From NCBI RefSeq assembly GCF_048128805.1, contig NC_136008.1, forward strand, positions 15,789,572-15,853,571: a stretch of 64,000 bases of DNA, written 5' to 3'. A program made the translations under genes and the position numbers. The stretch is from Centroberyx gerrardi. Taxonomy: Eukaryota > Chordata > Actinopteri > Beryciformes > Berycidae. A model generated the notes under the pieces. The model saw nothing but the letters and a program-made list of their open reading frames with translations. It searched no databases and was not told the origin of the DNA. Positions 1-10,314 of the stretch are shown here, in pieces (the first letter of the stretch is position 1; every line of letters starts with the position of its first letter).

Positions 1-2635
1 TAACATATACTAAATACTTCTCCATGGGAAAAATAAATATTTTTCACCTCCTGTACACAGAAGTGAGTAAATATTAGGTGCCTTATAAATCCATAAGTTG
101 GTTCACATCCTCACTTTCTTGTCACATCTATTGAGAAAGATGCACTGAATTTCAGATGCCCTTACCTGATATATATAATTATATCATTGAATAACAAGGC
201 AGAAAAATATAGCCTGATAGCCAATTACAATCATTTTCACAAAATAAATGTGAAGCACACAAACAATTTCTACCTAGTAGATTCTGTTGTTTTATAACCC
301 TGGGCCTATCAATAAATAATGAATGAACAGAATGGCATCATTTATAAACAGAATTGTCACATGCCCTTTCTTAATTCAAAGCCCTCCATTCATTTGGCCA
401 TGGCAATAAAATGGAATAGCCTCAGAAAAAAATGTTGAACACTCCTCGTGATTTTTATATTTCGTATTTCTTACATGATGCTATTGCCTGTAAGATCAGA
501 TTCATTTGGAACTTCAAAATACAGGAAGTAGTTCATGCAAATGTACAGCAGAAGATGAAACCACAGTACATAACCTTTGAAGATAAAAACAGAAACGTCA
601 GAGTCTTATTTCCACTGCTGCTCTATATGTGTGTAATTACATGTAATGATGACTACTATGGACTATACCCAGGCTGCACTAGGCATTGCAATCCCCACTT
701 GCTGTCCTCTTCTTCTTAATTGCCTGTCTGTATGTTTTCAAATAGTTGTTTTAATACGTGTCTGTAAAGTGTGCGGTGACCGTGTTTTAAACGCACTTTA
801 AAACAGAATACACTTGATACTTAAATCTTTGTATGGCTGAGATCACCTGTACAAACTGTGTCTCATAGGTCTCCATTTCTGACAATTCAGTTTCAGTTGA
901 ATTAGGGGTTACTGACTTTTTATAACAGTACAGGAGGAAACCCTTAGATCCCAAATGTCCCCAATACCACCACCACCACCACATATTAAGTCTCCTGACT
1001 GTATGCAGCTTGACTGTGGGGGGATTGGGTCATGCTCACAGAGCAGGTGGATCCATCTCTTTTCCCGCAGGCCTTTCCTATGACAGCACCTTATCCATCA
1101 CACTACAATAACATGTGGCACTACTCTGCATGGCAAATAGTATCCCTATTCCACATGCATTTCTATGAATCAACACTGTCCAAACCCAACAATAGCAATA
1201 TTCATATCTTCTAGACGCCTTACTTATTCCATTTAAATGTTTGATATGATACAATGATAAGATATGATGATACGACACGACATGATTTGCATGACCATGC
1301 TGCACTCATGCAGGCCTGGTTATGAGGCAGAGTCAAGGCCCAAGTCTACACGTCACCATGGCAACCACCGCAGTCTCTACCAATCTGCTTCACAAGTGTA
1401 TGTCATCATTTATCCCTGCATTCCAGCCAATGACACAACTCTGTCTCTGAGGGCTATGAGGTTTTTTGACAGTATTGCATGGTGAGAGGCCTCCGTGTTC
1501 ATAGATCTATTCTGGGATGGTCAATATCTTGTAGAACCAGTAGACAAACACTACATTTAAATACCAACCCTAACTAAATGGTCCATAGAGCCTTGTTTTG
1601 AAGGAGTTATGAAATAATGACATGTTATGGCACTGGTAATATAATAATCAATATTGAGTTATTGGTTACTCTGAGTGATTCTTGTATCCCTCCAAATATG
1701 TCCCTAGACAAACGCAGGCTGTAGCTGCAACACCAGTGTACATGGGAGAGGAGAGCTGTGTGTGACCTCCCAGGATGACTCACATCTAGTCTATTTCCAG
1801 AGAGTGGACATATTTACACACCCCCAAAAACACCAGCAATAGGCAAAAGAGCCCACAGCTGCTGTACAACTCTTAATGAAAACCTATCCTGACAGAACCA
1901 AAACACAAGTGCTGAAATGTGCAGCAAAATTAGATGTTTGCACAGATAGGCCACTTAAATGCCATTAACACGTTAGAATGGTTGGAAAAGATAAACTGCA
2001 TCAAAAAAGATAGCTTAATTCCTGACAATAAGAAGACATTGATTAAAAGGGGATTGCAATTGATTAGAGTGGCGGTGAAGCAGTGTTTGATCCTATGTGG
2101 TGGTAACTGACACTTCTTAAAGTGGTTAATTAGACATGACATCCACTAAGACAGTGAGTTGGTTTAGCCTGATGACAAACCTAAGAGTGCGTCCTTACTT
2201 CCTTGCAAGTGTTATGATTTATGTTGTCAATCGGATGGAAACAAACTAATCATTACTCAATGTGTTTTCATTGGCTTGTGCCAGCTGCAAGTCAACTCAT
2301 GACGCTTTAAAGGCAGCTCTGCGCGCGGGCCTTGCGCTTCCACAATATTGCTCGAGCGACCAAGCCCGACACGGCGCAGTGAAATTGTCGGCTCGGCTCG
2401 GCGGTGTTTCACTGGTATGTTGCAGCAAAACAACGAACCGGCGTCTCATACCATACTGCAGATGGTGAATAGCAATAGCAATATCTACATAGAAACATCA
2501 ATAGCTACCACACCTAGCAACAGGGTTGTCAGGACGCAGGAAGTAACTTGCTAGCTCGCTAGCCACTTCTTGCTAGCTGCAAACCTCAGCCATTGCAGAG
2601 TACAGCGCATATTACCCGTCGGCTCGACAGCTTAC
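1..2635 (-). other. jazf1: jazf1 intron 1 (partial)
   Basis: This stretch follows the jazf1 exon 1 splice donor on the minus strand, so it should be intron 1 DNA; the later jazf1 exons lie beyond the left edge. I found no coding exon in it. It is mostly AT-rich, with an RFX-type X-box at 1352-1365 and a CpG-rich patch at about 2290-2420. Small open frames here lack recognisable domains or splice context. Confidence 0.7.
1352..1365. promoter_or_regulatory. RFX X-box-like site
   Basis: GTCACCATGGCAAC is an imperfect inverted repeat with the half-site layout of the RFX-family X-box (GTNNCC, two-base spacer, GGNAAC). It lies in the presumed jazf1 intron 1, about 1.4 kb inside the gene from exon 1. 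The sequence match is direct; any function is inferred. RFX factors control ciliary and immune genes, and isolated X-boxes also occur by chance. Confidence 0.45.
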
Positions 2636-2750
2636 CGATGTGGTTATCCTCGATGTGCACGATAAGCTCGGCCAGAGACTCGAAGTGAAGTCCGCAGCCC
2701 CCGAACCTGCATGTGTTGGAAAAGAAAGAAGCAGCGGCGATGCCAGTCAT
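2636..2750 (-). CDS. jazf1: JAZF1 zinc finger protein, coding exon 1 (partial gene)
   Basis: The exon encodes 38 residues plus one base of codon 39, beginning MTGIAAASFF, which is the conserved N terminus of JAZF1 (juxtaposed with another zinc finger 1), a nuclear zinc-finger cofactor linked to NR2C2/TAK1 and to the NuA4/TIP60 acetyltransferase. A complete C2H2 finger is visible: C14, C19, H32 and H37. The minus-strand donor GTAAG (plus-strand CTTAC at 2631-2635) follows directly, leaving phase 1, as in the human gene. The start was chosen from family conservation: the frame is open upstream for at least 57 codons, with another in-frame ATG at 2921. The remaining exons are outside the window to the left. 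It is transcribed divergently from creb5. Confidence 0.93.
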
Positions 2751-3000
2751 GGTCGCTGCTGCATTTAAAATGAGAGCAGCAGCAGCGGAGAGCGGAGCAA
2801 CAGCAGGCAGACAGCGGTGTAAACAGCTGGAGCGCAGGGGCGGCGCGCAGGAGCTGCTCGGAGATGCGTCAAGCCAGCCACAGACAGAACGAGACAGGAA
2901 GTGATGCGATTTTGCCTTCAAAGTAAAAGCGTAAAATTTGTCACCTGTGAAAAAAGAATAATAATTGGGGAACGGATAGTTTCAGTTCTTTGTTCGGACT
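2751..3000 (-). promoter_or_regulatory. jazf1: jazf1 5' UTR and GC-rich promoter
   Basis: Immediately upstream of the jazf1 start codon the sequence becomes rich in GC and CpG up to about 2900, then AT-rich. ACAGGAAGTG at 2894-2903 is a consensus ETS site, frequent at TATA-less CpG promoters. No TATA box is evident. The transcription start cannot be fixed from sequence; somewhere in 2850-2950 is the best guess. Confidence 0.6.
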
Positions 3001-5970
3001 GAATGTCTGAATCACGTAGGAAGTAGCCTAAATTACTCGATAAACACACACCTCTGATATAATATTGTGAATTTATATGAATATATCATGATATTACCTA
3101 TTACAGTATTATATTATTAATGTGCCTACTGAAAACCACCACTCACGTGTCACTTAGCAACCTCTTTGTTTAGCTGCATTTCGAGAACTACATTACTAGA
3201 TGAAAAATATATATTTTTTACTATAATTGATTAAAAATGTAAGACTTTTTGAACATTTGATGTTTCTATTAGAAACCACGGGCTCTCCTGGCATATTGCT
3301 CAATCAAACTACTCATTGGATCACTAAATATCGAGTGAAACTATAGCTGTAAAAAAATATATATTCTATGTTGGTCCATAGTATTTCGTGATGAAAGATG
3401 AACAAACCACATACCAAAAAACTTAGAAGGACGTTTACTATCTTGATAAAGCCCTTCTTACCTTAGCAGTGGCAAAATTAGGCTATTCTTAATGGCTATA
3501 GAGAGGGAAGAAGATCACCTGATCTAAAGTCAGACAGAATAAGCCATAAAAAGGCAAACATTCACAAAGACGCAAACACATAACCTAAATCTACTGAGTA
3601 CTATTTGTATTACGCCGTTGCAACCTATGTTCGCCAAAAAGTTTTATTTTGAAATGTATGAGCGGAAGTCAGGTTTTTTAATTCCTAACGGCTTGACACC
3701 GGTTCTTTTAGCATAGCGTTGGCAGGACGGAGGAGGACGAGGGAGGGGCCGTATAGTTTATCGGCATCATTATTATTACCTGATGAATACTCACAACTTT
3801 GAGGCAGTCCTTTGATTATTTTTTTATCGCTTCCTCTCTCTCTCTCAATGATCGACAAAGAAGGGTTCACCAGAAACTAAATGTACTATAACGACAGCCT
3901 GGCTTTGTAAGTGTAACACATCCTGTACCAACATGAATGAAGTGCATCACAAAAGCACACAGGTCTATCTCAAAAAAACATACACAAGCATTTGCTGTAC
4001 TGCAGACTTAAGTAGGGAACCAATAAGAAGTAATGACGTTGCAGATAAGGAAGTCATATTTATTCCAATTGAATGCTACAGCCTGATGGGATTTGAGTCC
4101 ACGTTTATTTTCACGTGCAATCTAATGTAAACGATTCAGTTGTGGCATAGAGTCCACACTGAAAGCAGCTCTGTTGAATCTTTGGCAATCAACAAGTAGG
4201 CTAGCTAACTAACAAAAAAAACCAAAACCCTCTTGCAGCTCTTTCTTATGTCCACAGTGTGGCAGTGTTGGTCAATAGATAAATGAGAGTCTTTGTTCTT
4301 TGTATACACTAATTTCAGGGTCTTCTACAACTATCCCAAACTTTAGCAAGAGTGCTTGTGCATAAATCATACTAATACAACAGAGAGAGAGAGAGCAGAA
4401 GAGAGCAGTTTCAAAGATATTTTAATCAAGTTATGCATCATGATATTACCTCTGAATCACTACGTGGAGTCAGTATCATCAAGATCAATCCATCCACCGT
4501 GTATTGATGATAGATGATTTTATTCATTCAAAATTGTTTAAGATTGAGGCAGGCTGAAAGACATTAAACAACACATAGGCTATTGACATTGTGATATGTT
4601 AGGTGCTCTCGATCCTCAAAAGTGACCAGTTTGCTCATATTGCTATAGATTAAATTATGACTATTTATTTAAGTTAAAGGTCACAGAATGTAAGTATGGA
4701 ATGTGTGTGCAAGTTCCACTCAAAGTGCTGCTCAGATTGACAGATCTGAAAGATTTTGTCTCACAATAATTACACAAATTTAACTAATGTGTCCTTTTTT
4801 TCGACAGCTGTTGCGTGTGGAACAGAGTGGGGATCATGCCAACACTATGTCTACACTACATAAAGGTAAATATACGTATCACTGGTATTTAGACAGTGAA
4901 TATTCATATTCTTTGTTTTTGTGAGTTTACAGCCCAGTTAAAGGTATAATCTCATTCCAAAAGGGGTCAGATCCTACTGCAAATGGATGAAAACGTCACT
5001 TTGAAAATATAAAATTACAATTATAATAAGATTAACTAACTTCAACAGTCTCCTGTTACTTTCCCTGTCACGTTTATTGGCATGGAGCAGCCTTGGGTCT
5101 GCGCCTGGTGGTGGTGTAATGGGTCTTCACTGGGCCCAGCCCAGTTTCAGATCAGGCACCACGGTGCTGGTAAACCCATTTTTCCAGGGATGCTGGAGAG
5201 CAGTGTGGGATATTACTTTGAAAGCATTACATCACACTCAGCCCCCTGTTCGAGCAAGTTGATGGCTTTCATTTGAAATGTTGGCATTGCCTATTCACAG
5301 TTATTTATTGATGGTCGCTCTTGATGAGCAAAGCTGCAACTAATCACTACTCTTCAATTCGTTATAGCCCATAAAAGTAGATGAGGTAATAGATGCATTT
5401 GTGATTTTCTGCGCGAGAGATTTACTGAATAGGTTGTTTAACCTCAATGTGGAAACACACATATACTACATGAAGACAAATCAGATTTGACTGAGCTGCT
5501 GGTAAGTGACTAAATCATTTTGCCCTCTTTGAGCTGCCCAACAACTTAATTCACTCACTGTTAGTTAAAGTATACATATGCACACAATACTGCGCTCCCA
5601 CATGCTAAAGTCAGATAGGCTCTTGATTCTTACTTACTTCTACAAGTTCCTCAACACCCAGCAAAGGAATAGTCCAACCCATCAAATTAAGCATAATGGC
5701 TTGAACATTTTCCAGGTCTAAGACTCCCCTGGGAGTCCAGCGTTTATTTCAAGTTCAAATCCTCATTGTGTTTATTTATGAATTGTCAACTGGGAAGTCA
5801 ACAGAGCAGAAGGTTTTGCAGACCAAGGTAAATTATAATGCAAGGCATAACACAATGGCAGCATCTCTCCACAAATGAAGTATAATCTCATGGAAGAATA
5901 AGATTATCTGATGTTTACGTAAATATTAGTAAACAAATTATAATTTGTATCAACAAAAATTAAAATCTAG
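3001..5970. other. jazf1-creb5 divergent intergenic DNA, left part
   Basis: AT-rich sequence with no recognised gene. Open frames are short and lack domain signatures. The only structured item I could pick out is an exon-like segment at 4808-4865 with good splice signals on the plus strand. A short (GA)n run lies near 4383-4395. Confidence 0.6.
4808..4865 (+). other. candidate 58-nt exon, possibly upstream creb5 5' exon
   Basis: A pyrimidine-rich tract ending TTTTTTTCGACAG precedes this segment and GGTAAAT follows it, giving credible acceptor and donor sites on the plus strand. All of the segment is open in one frame, but nothing in that short peptide is recognisable. It lies about 4.4 kb upstream of the creb5 promoter, so it could be an untranslated exon of a longer creb5 transcript, part of a non-coding RNA, or chance. 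I cannot separate these from sequence alone. Confidence 0.25.
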
Positions 5971-7067
5971 TAACAACAATATTAAAAATAATATTAATAT
6001 TTATATAGCACTTTTCAAAAGCGCTTTTTACAAATATTTTTTACAAATGCTATTTGTGCCATAATCCAGGGTGAGCCCATACAGAAGCCCAATCAGATGT
6101 CAAAAAGAATGATGTATCAGGCTACACCATCATAAATCTACAGGACGACCCCTCACAGCTGTCATATGATATGTAACTCCTGTCTTAATCTTAACATAGA
6201 TATTCATACATTTCCATATTTCATATTAGTCATTAGATAGATTATGGACCCCAGCTGATAATCTTAATAATACGTCCAAGTGGAAGCATGTAAATGAAGA
6301 ATAAGATGGGGCTCAAAATAAAACCCTGTGGGACACCACATGTAATGTCTCCTGAGGAGCCTATGTTGACTGAAAATATTCTATTGGAAAGATATGAGTT
6401 GAACCAGTGAAGAGCTCTGTCCCTGACACCAACCCAATTTATCCCATTTTCATCAATCAAATAAAATGGTCTTGTCCACAGTTTTGAAGGCCGCACCAAG
6501 ATCTAAAAGAATTAAAATGGAACATTCCCTGCATCTTCCAGTGAAAGAAGGTCAATGGTCACTCTAAGGAGAGCAGTCTCTGCATTATGAAGCGCTCCAA
6601 AAGCAGATTGGAATTTCTCAAAGATATTATTTTGACACATAAATGATATCAGTTGGGTTGAGACAACTTTCTCTAAAACCTTGGATAAAAAGGGCAGTTT
6701 GGAGATGGAGCTATAGTTTGCAGGAGACAAGCGGTCAAGACTTGGTTTCTTAAGAAAAGGTTGAACCATTGCATATTTAAAACTAGAAGGAAAATACCTG
6801 TGGCCAGAGAGCCATTGATAATAGATCAAATGCTTGCAGTGATTAAATGAAACAAAAGTCCAAGGCACTCTTCTTTGAAAAATAAAAAAAAAGCCTTATT
6901 TCATGGGCTCATCTAGGGACATAAAAAAAAACACTTACAAAAGTTTCAGCATTGGCCTTCATCAGGGAGCTCTAAACAATTAATGTTCAAAAACCACGCT
7001 TGCAGTGATTCATTTGAATACATCTTTAAGAAATTTCATAGGAACAACATCTACTCTGTTTTTTGTC
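5970..7067 (-). mobile_element. Degenerate L2-like non-LTR retrotransposon (reverse transcriptase remnant)
   Basis: On the minus strand, broken frames encode stretches typical of fish L2-clade reverse transcriptase: YFPSSFKYAMVQPFLKKP, SKLPFLSKVLEKVVSTQL, FQSAFGALHNAETALLRVT, then RALHWFNSYLSNRIFSVNI and CGVPQGFILSPILFFIYML. A more upstream piece (PMKFLKDVFK) continues at about 7010-7050 after a nested insertion. The 3' end at about 5975-6050 reads as the usual AAGCGCTTTT...AAAAGTGCTATATAAAT tail. A frameshift near 6500 splits the domain, and the downstream Y-x-D-D block is missing, so the copy is dead. The 5' half is absent. Confidence 0.85.
6845..6997 (-). mobile_element. 153-bp nested retroelement insertion with 13-bp target duplication
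   Basis: GCTTGCAGTGATT occurs at 6832-6844 and again at 6998-7010, directly flanking this segment, while L2-like reverse transcriptase sequence resumes on the far side. That is the signature of a target-site duplication. Read on the minus strand the insert contains CTGATGAAGGCCAATGCTG and ends GAGTGCCTTGGACTTTTG. This resembles the 3' ends of Penelope-like or SINE-type fish elements, but I am not certain of the family. It inserted after the L2 copy, so it is younger. Confidence 0.7.
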
Positions 7068-7126
7068 CTCCAGCCGGTATGTAATACCTTTGATAAGTAA
7101 ACAAAGGTATTACATACCGGCTGGAG
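7068..7126. repeat. Perfect 25-bp inverted repeat (hairpin) with 9-bp loop
   Basis: The arm at 7068-7092 (starting CTCCAGCCGGTATG) is exactly reverse-complemented at 7102-7126, with ATAAGTAAA between. It abuts the upstream limit of the L2 remnant. No mismatch was found in the 25 base pairs, so the structure is either young or kept. It may be a fold-back insertion, a foreshortened MITE or a rearrangement scar at the retroelement boundary. Confidence 0.9.
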
Positions 7127-7129
7127 TTT

Positions 7130-9020
7130 GTTGGACGTCAGGAAAGCATAAAACTCAATATGCAATTGGTTTAAATTGGTATCTTACTTCTCCTGCCTGA
7201 GGCACTGTAAAGAGGAAAGGCACGCAGCATTACTGAGAGCCCAACACCTCAACATTTCCATCCCTGCAGGCACAGTCGTCTCTGCTCAAGATATGGAAAG
7301 AAGTAAACAATGTGAGACAGTAACATTCCATCTATCTGCAAGATCAAACAGAACAGTTTTCATCTTTGATGGTTGAGCAAAGTAAAATATCTCTTTTATA
7401 TTTTATTCACAAAATAATGAAAAGCTCCATGTGAAACTGCACAGAGTTATTCAGCCTCTTGTGCCTTGTGCACCTGCTTCAACAAAGCATCCTCTGTGGT
7501 GCTAGTTAAAGTGCTAATCTTCTCAAGGTGATCTTTCTCAAAAGCATTGCAGAAAGGGATAATAGTAAAAGGTTTAGTATAATATAGATCAAATCTGCTT
7601 TAGTGTGGGTCATTGACCCAAACTGTATCGGCTCTTTCCACCCTTAATAGTCTGGTCCTCTGGGAACATAATGTTTGGATTGGTTGGGAAATATATTGGC
7701 AATAAAGAGACAAAAGGATGTCATAAACGTTGATTAAAGCTCTGCTTAAAAGACAGAGGCGGAGAAGCTCTGAGTTATGGGGGCTTTTCAGACTGCGTTA
7801 TTGTTTCAGTGACAGAGCTCTTAGTGCGTCTAGTGGAGTGGTCGCAGGCGAGTGGTAAACATTTCTCACTGCATGAGGAGTCATTAATCCCTGGAGCCCA
7901 GGATAGCTTCACTACCGGTGTCTGTGGCCCAAGAAATCACAGCCAGTCGGCACCAACAGGTCACACAGAGCTCCAGCCTAAATGGTTTGTACTCTAAAGC
8001 TGTTTAAATCTCTTCTAATGTGCTGTAGCTGAGGCACACATTTCATAAAGGGCTTTGTGGAGGAAGTGTGTGTATTATTATACTTAGCATTTTCTCAGGC
8101 ATGTGCACATAAAGGAGTTAATGATGGCACTGAAGGTGTTTGGAAAAAGTCATTTGTGGCACATTTTAGAAAGAGTACTTCTTTTTGTTAAGTGTAGGAA
8201 AAAAGTAGAAAAAGTATGAGTGGGAATATCAGCAAAGTAGTTGTAATTTTAGCAAAGTCAGTGAGCTGTTCAGTCCTCTCAGTGAGGTCTAATACTAGGC
8301 TTAACAGTAATGTAGCTCTAATGCTCTGAAATATGAAGTATGTGTCACTGGACAATAGGCAGCTTCCAATCACGATGTCAGACACAGGGATACGGAGCCT
8401 TAGTGATTGTGCAACACAGCCGCAGCCTGTACAATCACCACAGCAGTCTATAGACCTTATGTACCCTAAACAGTTAAGCTTTTTAATGTGTGCATAAAAC
8501 TCCTGCCTGACATAAACACCTTGGAGTGCGCTCAAATGGCTCTGTTTGACTGCAGAGCTGTTTGGTTGATGGATGTGGGACGATAAGCTGTCCATCCTTT
8601 GATACCTCCTGCATCAATTAACCTCACTCTGGTTATTAGAAGAATATTGTTCACTTTTTTGTCTCTGCAATGCCATCTCTTAAAAACAACTTTTAGAGGT
8701 CAACATAATCCCTCACCAATTATGTATTTACTCAGAGTGGCTCCATTATTTCTTATTGACAGAGGGGCGAAAGGAAAGGATGCATTTTCTTATTAATTGG
8801 GGGGGTTGTTGCATTGCTGCAGTTTCTAGTACTTGAAGTGACAGGATTAAATGAATGCCATATTGTGGTATTTATAAAGCCTTAGTATTTTAAGTGAAGT
8901 GAGTGAGCCAGTTGCAAATAGCGTAGTGTTCTTATTTGACGCTTAATTAACTGAGGTCTGTGTGCTGGTTAAGTAGTCATGTTTATGAAACAGTTCAATC
9001 AGGACGCAATAGGCTGCAGT
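7130..9020. other. jazf1-creb5 intergenic DNA, right part
   Basis: No recognised gene. The longest open frame (8188-8595 minus, 135 codons) has no domain signature or conserved start context. The stretch around 8600-8850 contains several TAATTA/CAATTA-like motifs and could be conserved regulatory DNA, but that needs alignment to other fish. Confidence 0.5.
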
Positions 9021-9029
9021 GAGCATTGC

Positions 9030-9230
9030 GTGGCTAATTGGTCAACAGAGAAGCCCCAGCTATGCGCCACACCCACTTCAAGTCCAGCAGTGTCCATGCC
9101 TGGGCGTGCATTTGCAAACTCCGCCCTGCTCGCGCCGCCTCCAAGCGGACCGCAATGATTTAGAAGTTCAGGAATCCCACGTGACGTCACCCAGGGGTGA
9201 CGTTATGCTTCTCTAAATAGAACGTATTGT
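9030..9230 (+). promoter_or_regulatory. creb5: creb5 promoter with composite E-box/CRE
   Basis: Reading toward creb5 the region holds an inverted CCAAT box (ATTGGT, 9037-9042), a CACCC/KLF motif (CCACACCCAC, about 9068), a GC-rich patch, then CACGTGACGTCAC at 9178-9190. The last combines an E-box (CACGTG, 9178-9183) with a perfect palindromic cAMP-response element (TGACGTCA, 9182-9189). A second CRE-like half-match TGACGTTA follows at 9198-9205 and a weak TATA-like TAAATA at 9214-9219. A splice donor lies 75 bases downstream. The product of the gene binds CREs as a bZIP dimer, so autoregulation is a reasonable inference. Confidence 0.65.
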
Positions 9231-9234
9231 AATC

Positions 9235-9294
9235 TTTTCTCAGTCCAACGTGGTTTCTTCTGAGAGACTGCTTCACATTTTCTACACTTGTTTG
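9235..9294 (+). other. creb5: creb5 5' untranslated exon (candidate)
   Basis: The sequence just downstream of the TATA-like element ends with TTTG followed by GTAAGT (donor at 9295), a consensus splice donor. It contains no ATG in a useful frame. Its 5' edge is a guess from spacing to the TATA-like element. It would splice to the microexon at 10291 or directly to 15031. Confidence 0.5.
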
Positions 9295-10290
9295 GTAAGT
9301 CAAAGTCATCATTTGATCATGCAGGAGACCGTGCATGTGCCGTGGCAGATTTGTTCTGTTAGTTAAAACCGTTCCTTGTTACTTTTTTTTTTTTCCTCCT
9401 TTCATGCAACAGCTTGTTCTGCTCGCGTATGTCCCGGCCAAGATGTTTTCTTATTCTCTACTCATTCATGCATGCAACTAAATGAGACAAAGACTTATGT
9501 TTCCGTTCATTGGAGTAACATGCATTGTCATCTCAGTTCAGTGTCCGTGCGTGTCGGCCTATCTGTTGACTGTTGTTGAAGTTGAGCGCGGAGTCAAGTG
9601 CTGCCCGCTGCTCTCTGTCTGTCAGGTAGCAGCGGAGGCAAGTCTGCAGGAATTCATCTCCAGTCCGAGGCAAAAGAGACGCGTGAATACTATGGACCAT
9701 TGCAAATTATGTTCTCATTACACTTCATATTCATAGGCATTACAATCTGACAAAGGTTTTAGTTTTACCATCCCTTCTAAAAGCCGCAAGAAAGCTTGGT
9801 CTCTGCATCATTGTCATGCTTGTCCCATCCAGGGATACGCAGAGCCGGCGTTTGTCCGGACTGCTGCGTGATGCGGTTTACCAATGATCATCTCCAAAAT
9901 GATAGCCTGGCGGTGTTGCTGTCATGGGAGTTAAAAGAACAGCGTGATGCTCCGTATTCCTAAGACATTTATGTTCCTTTTCTCTTGAAGAGGAATGTAA
10001 CCAACATTACGTCATTCTGCAGACCAGTCGATATTTGATTAACCGCTGAGATGTTGAGGGTTTCAGGAGGGTTGTGCTGACGAGGCGCGCTTGTGGCTAC
10101 GGGCTGAAAAAAAAAGATGTTTTAATCTTTTGATTACTCTCCACTGTCATTATGTTTATGTGACGGCGAGGCCCGCCACCACTCTTGTTTTAGCAATAAC
10201 CACTTGTTTCCCATGCGCGCTGCTTTAATGCTGCTAAATGATTGTGTAGCCCTACAGTTTTAGTCTTTGTTTCCCTCTTGTTTTATTTAG

Positions 10291-10314
10291 TTGTGTTAAT
10301 AACACTTGATAATG
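10291..10314 (+). CDS. creb5: creb5 start-codon microexon (candidate; codon 1 only)
   Basis: A strong acceptor (pyrimidine tract ending TTTTATTTAG) precedes 24 bases ending in ATG, followed immediately by the donor GTAAGA. Splicing to 15031 gives Met-Phe-Tyr-Glu-Glu, matching the human long isoform, which starts Met-Ile-Tyr-Glu-Glu with the same exon phase. Two in-frame TAA codons (10297-10302) just upstream of the ATG fit a genuine translation start. The coding part is only 10312-10314. The alternative start is the Met at 15055 in the next exon. Confidence 0.55.

Noticed and set aside
2262..2554. CpG-rich patch with a donor-like GTATGT at about 2415 as a first exon of a jazf1 antisense RNA
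   Set aside because: A single donor-like site and CpG content are not enough; no matching acceptor or conserved sequence was recognised.
8188..8595. 135-codon minus-strand frame between jazf1 and creb5
   Set aside because: No recognised domain, no coding-like composition, and a hydrophobic end that could arise by chance in AT-rich DNA.
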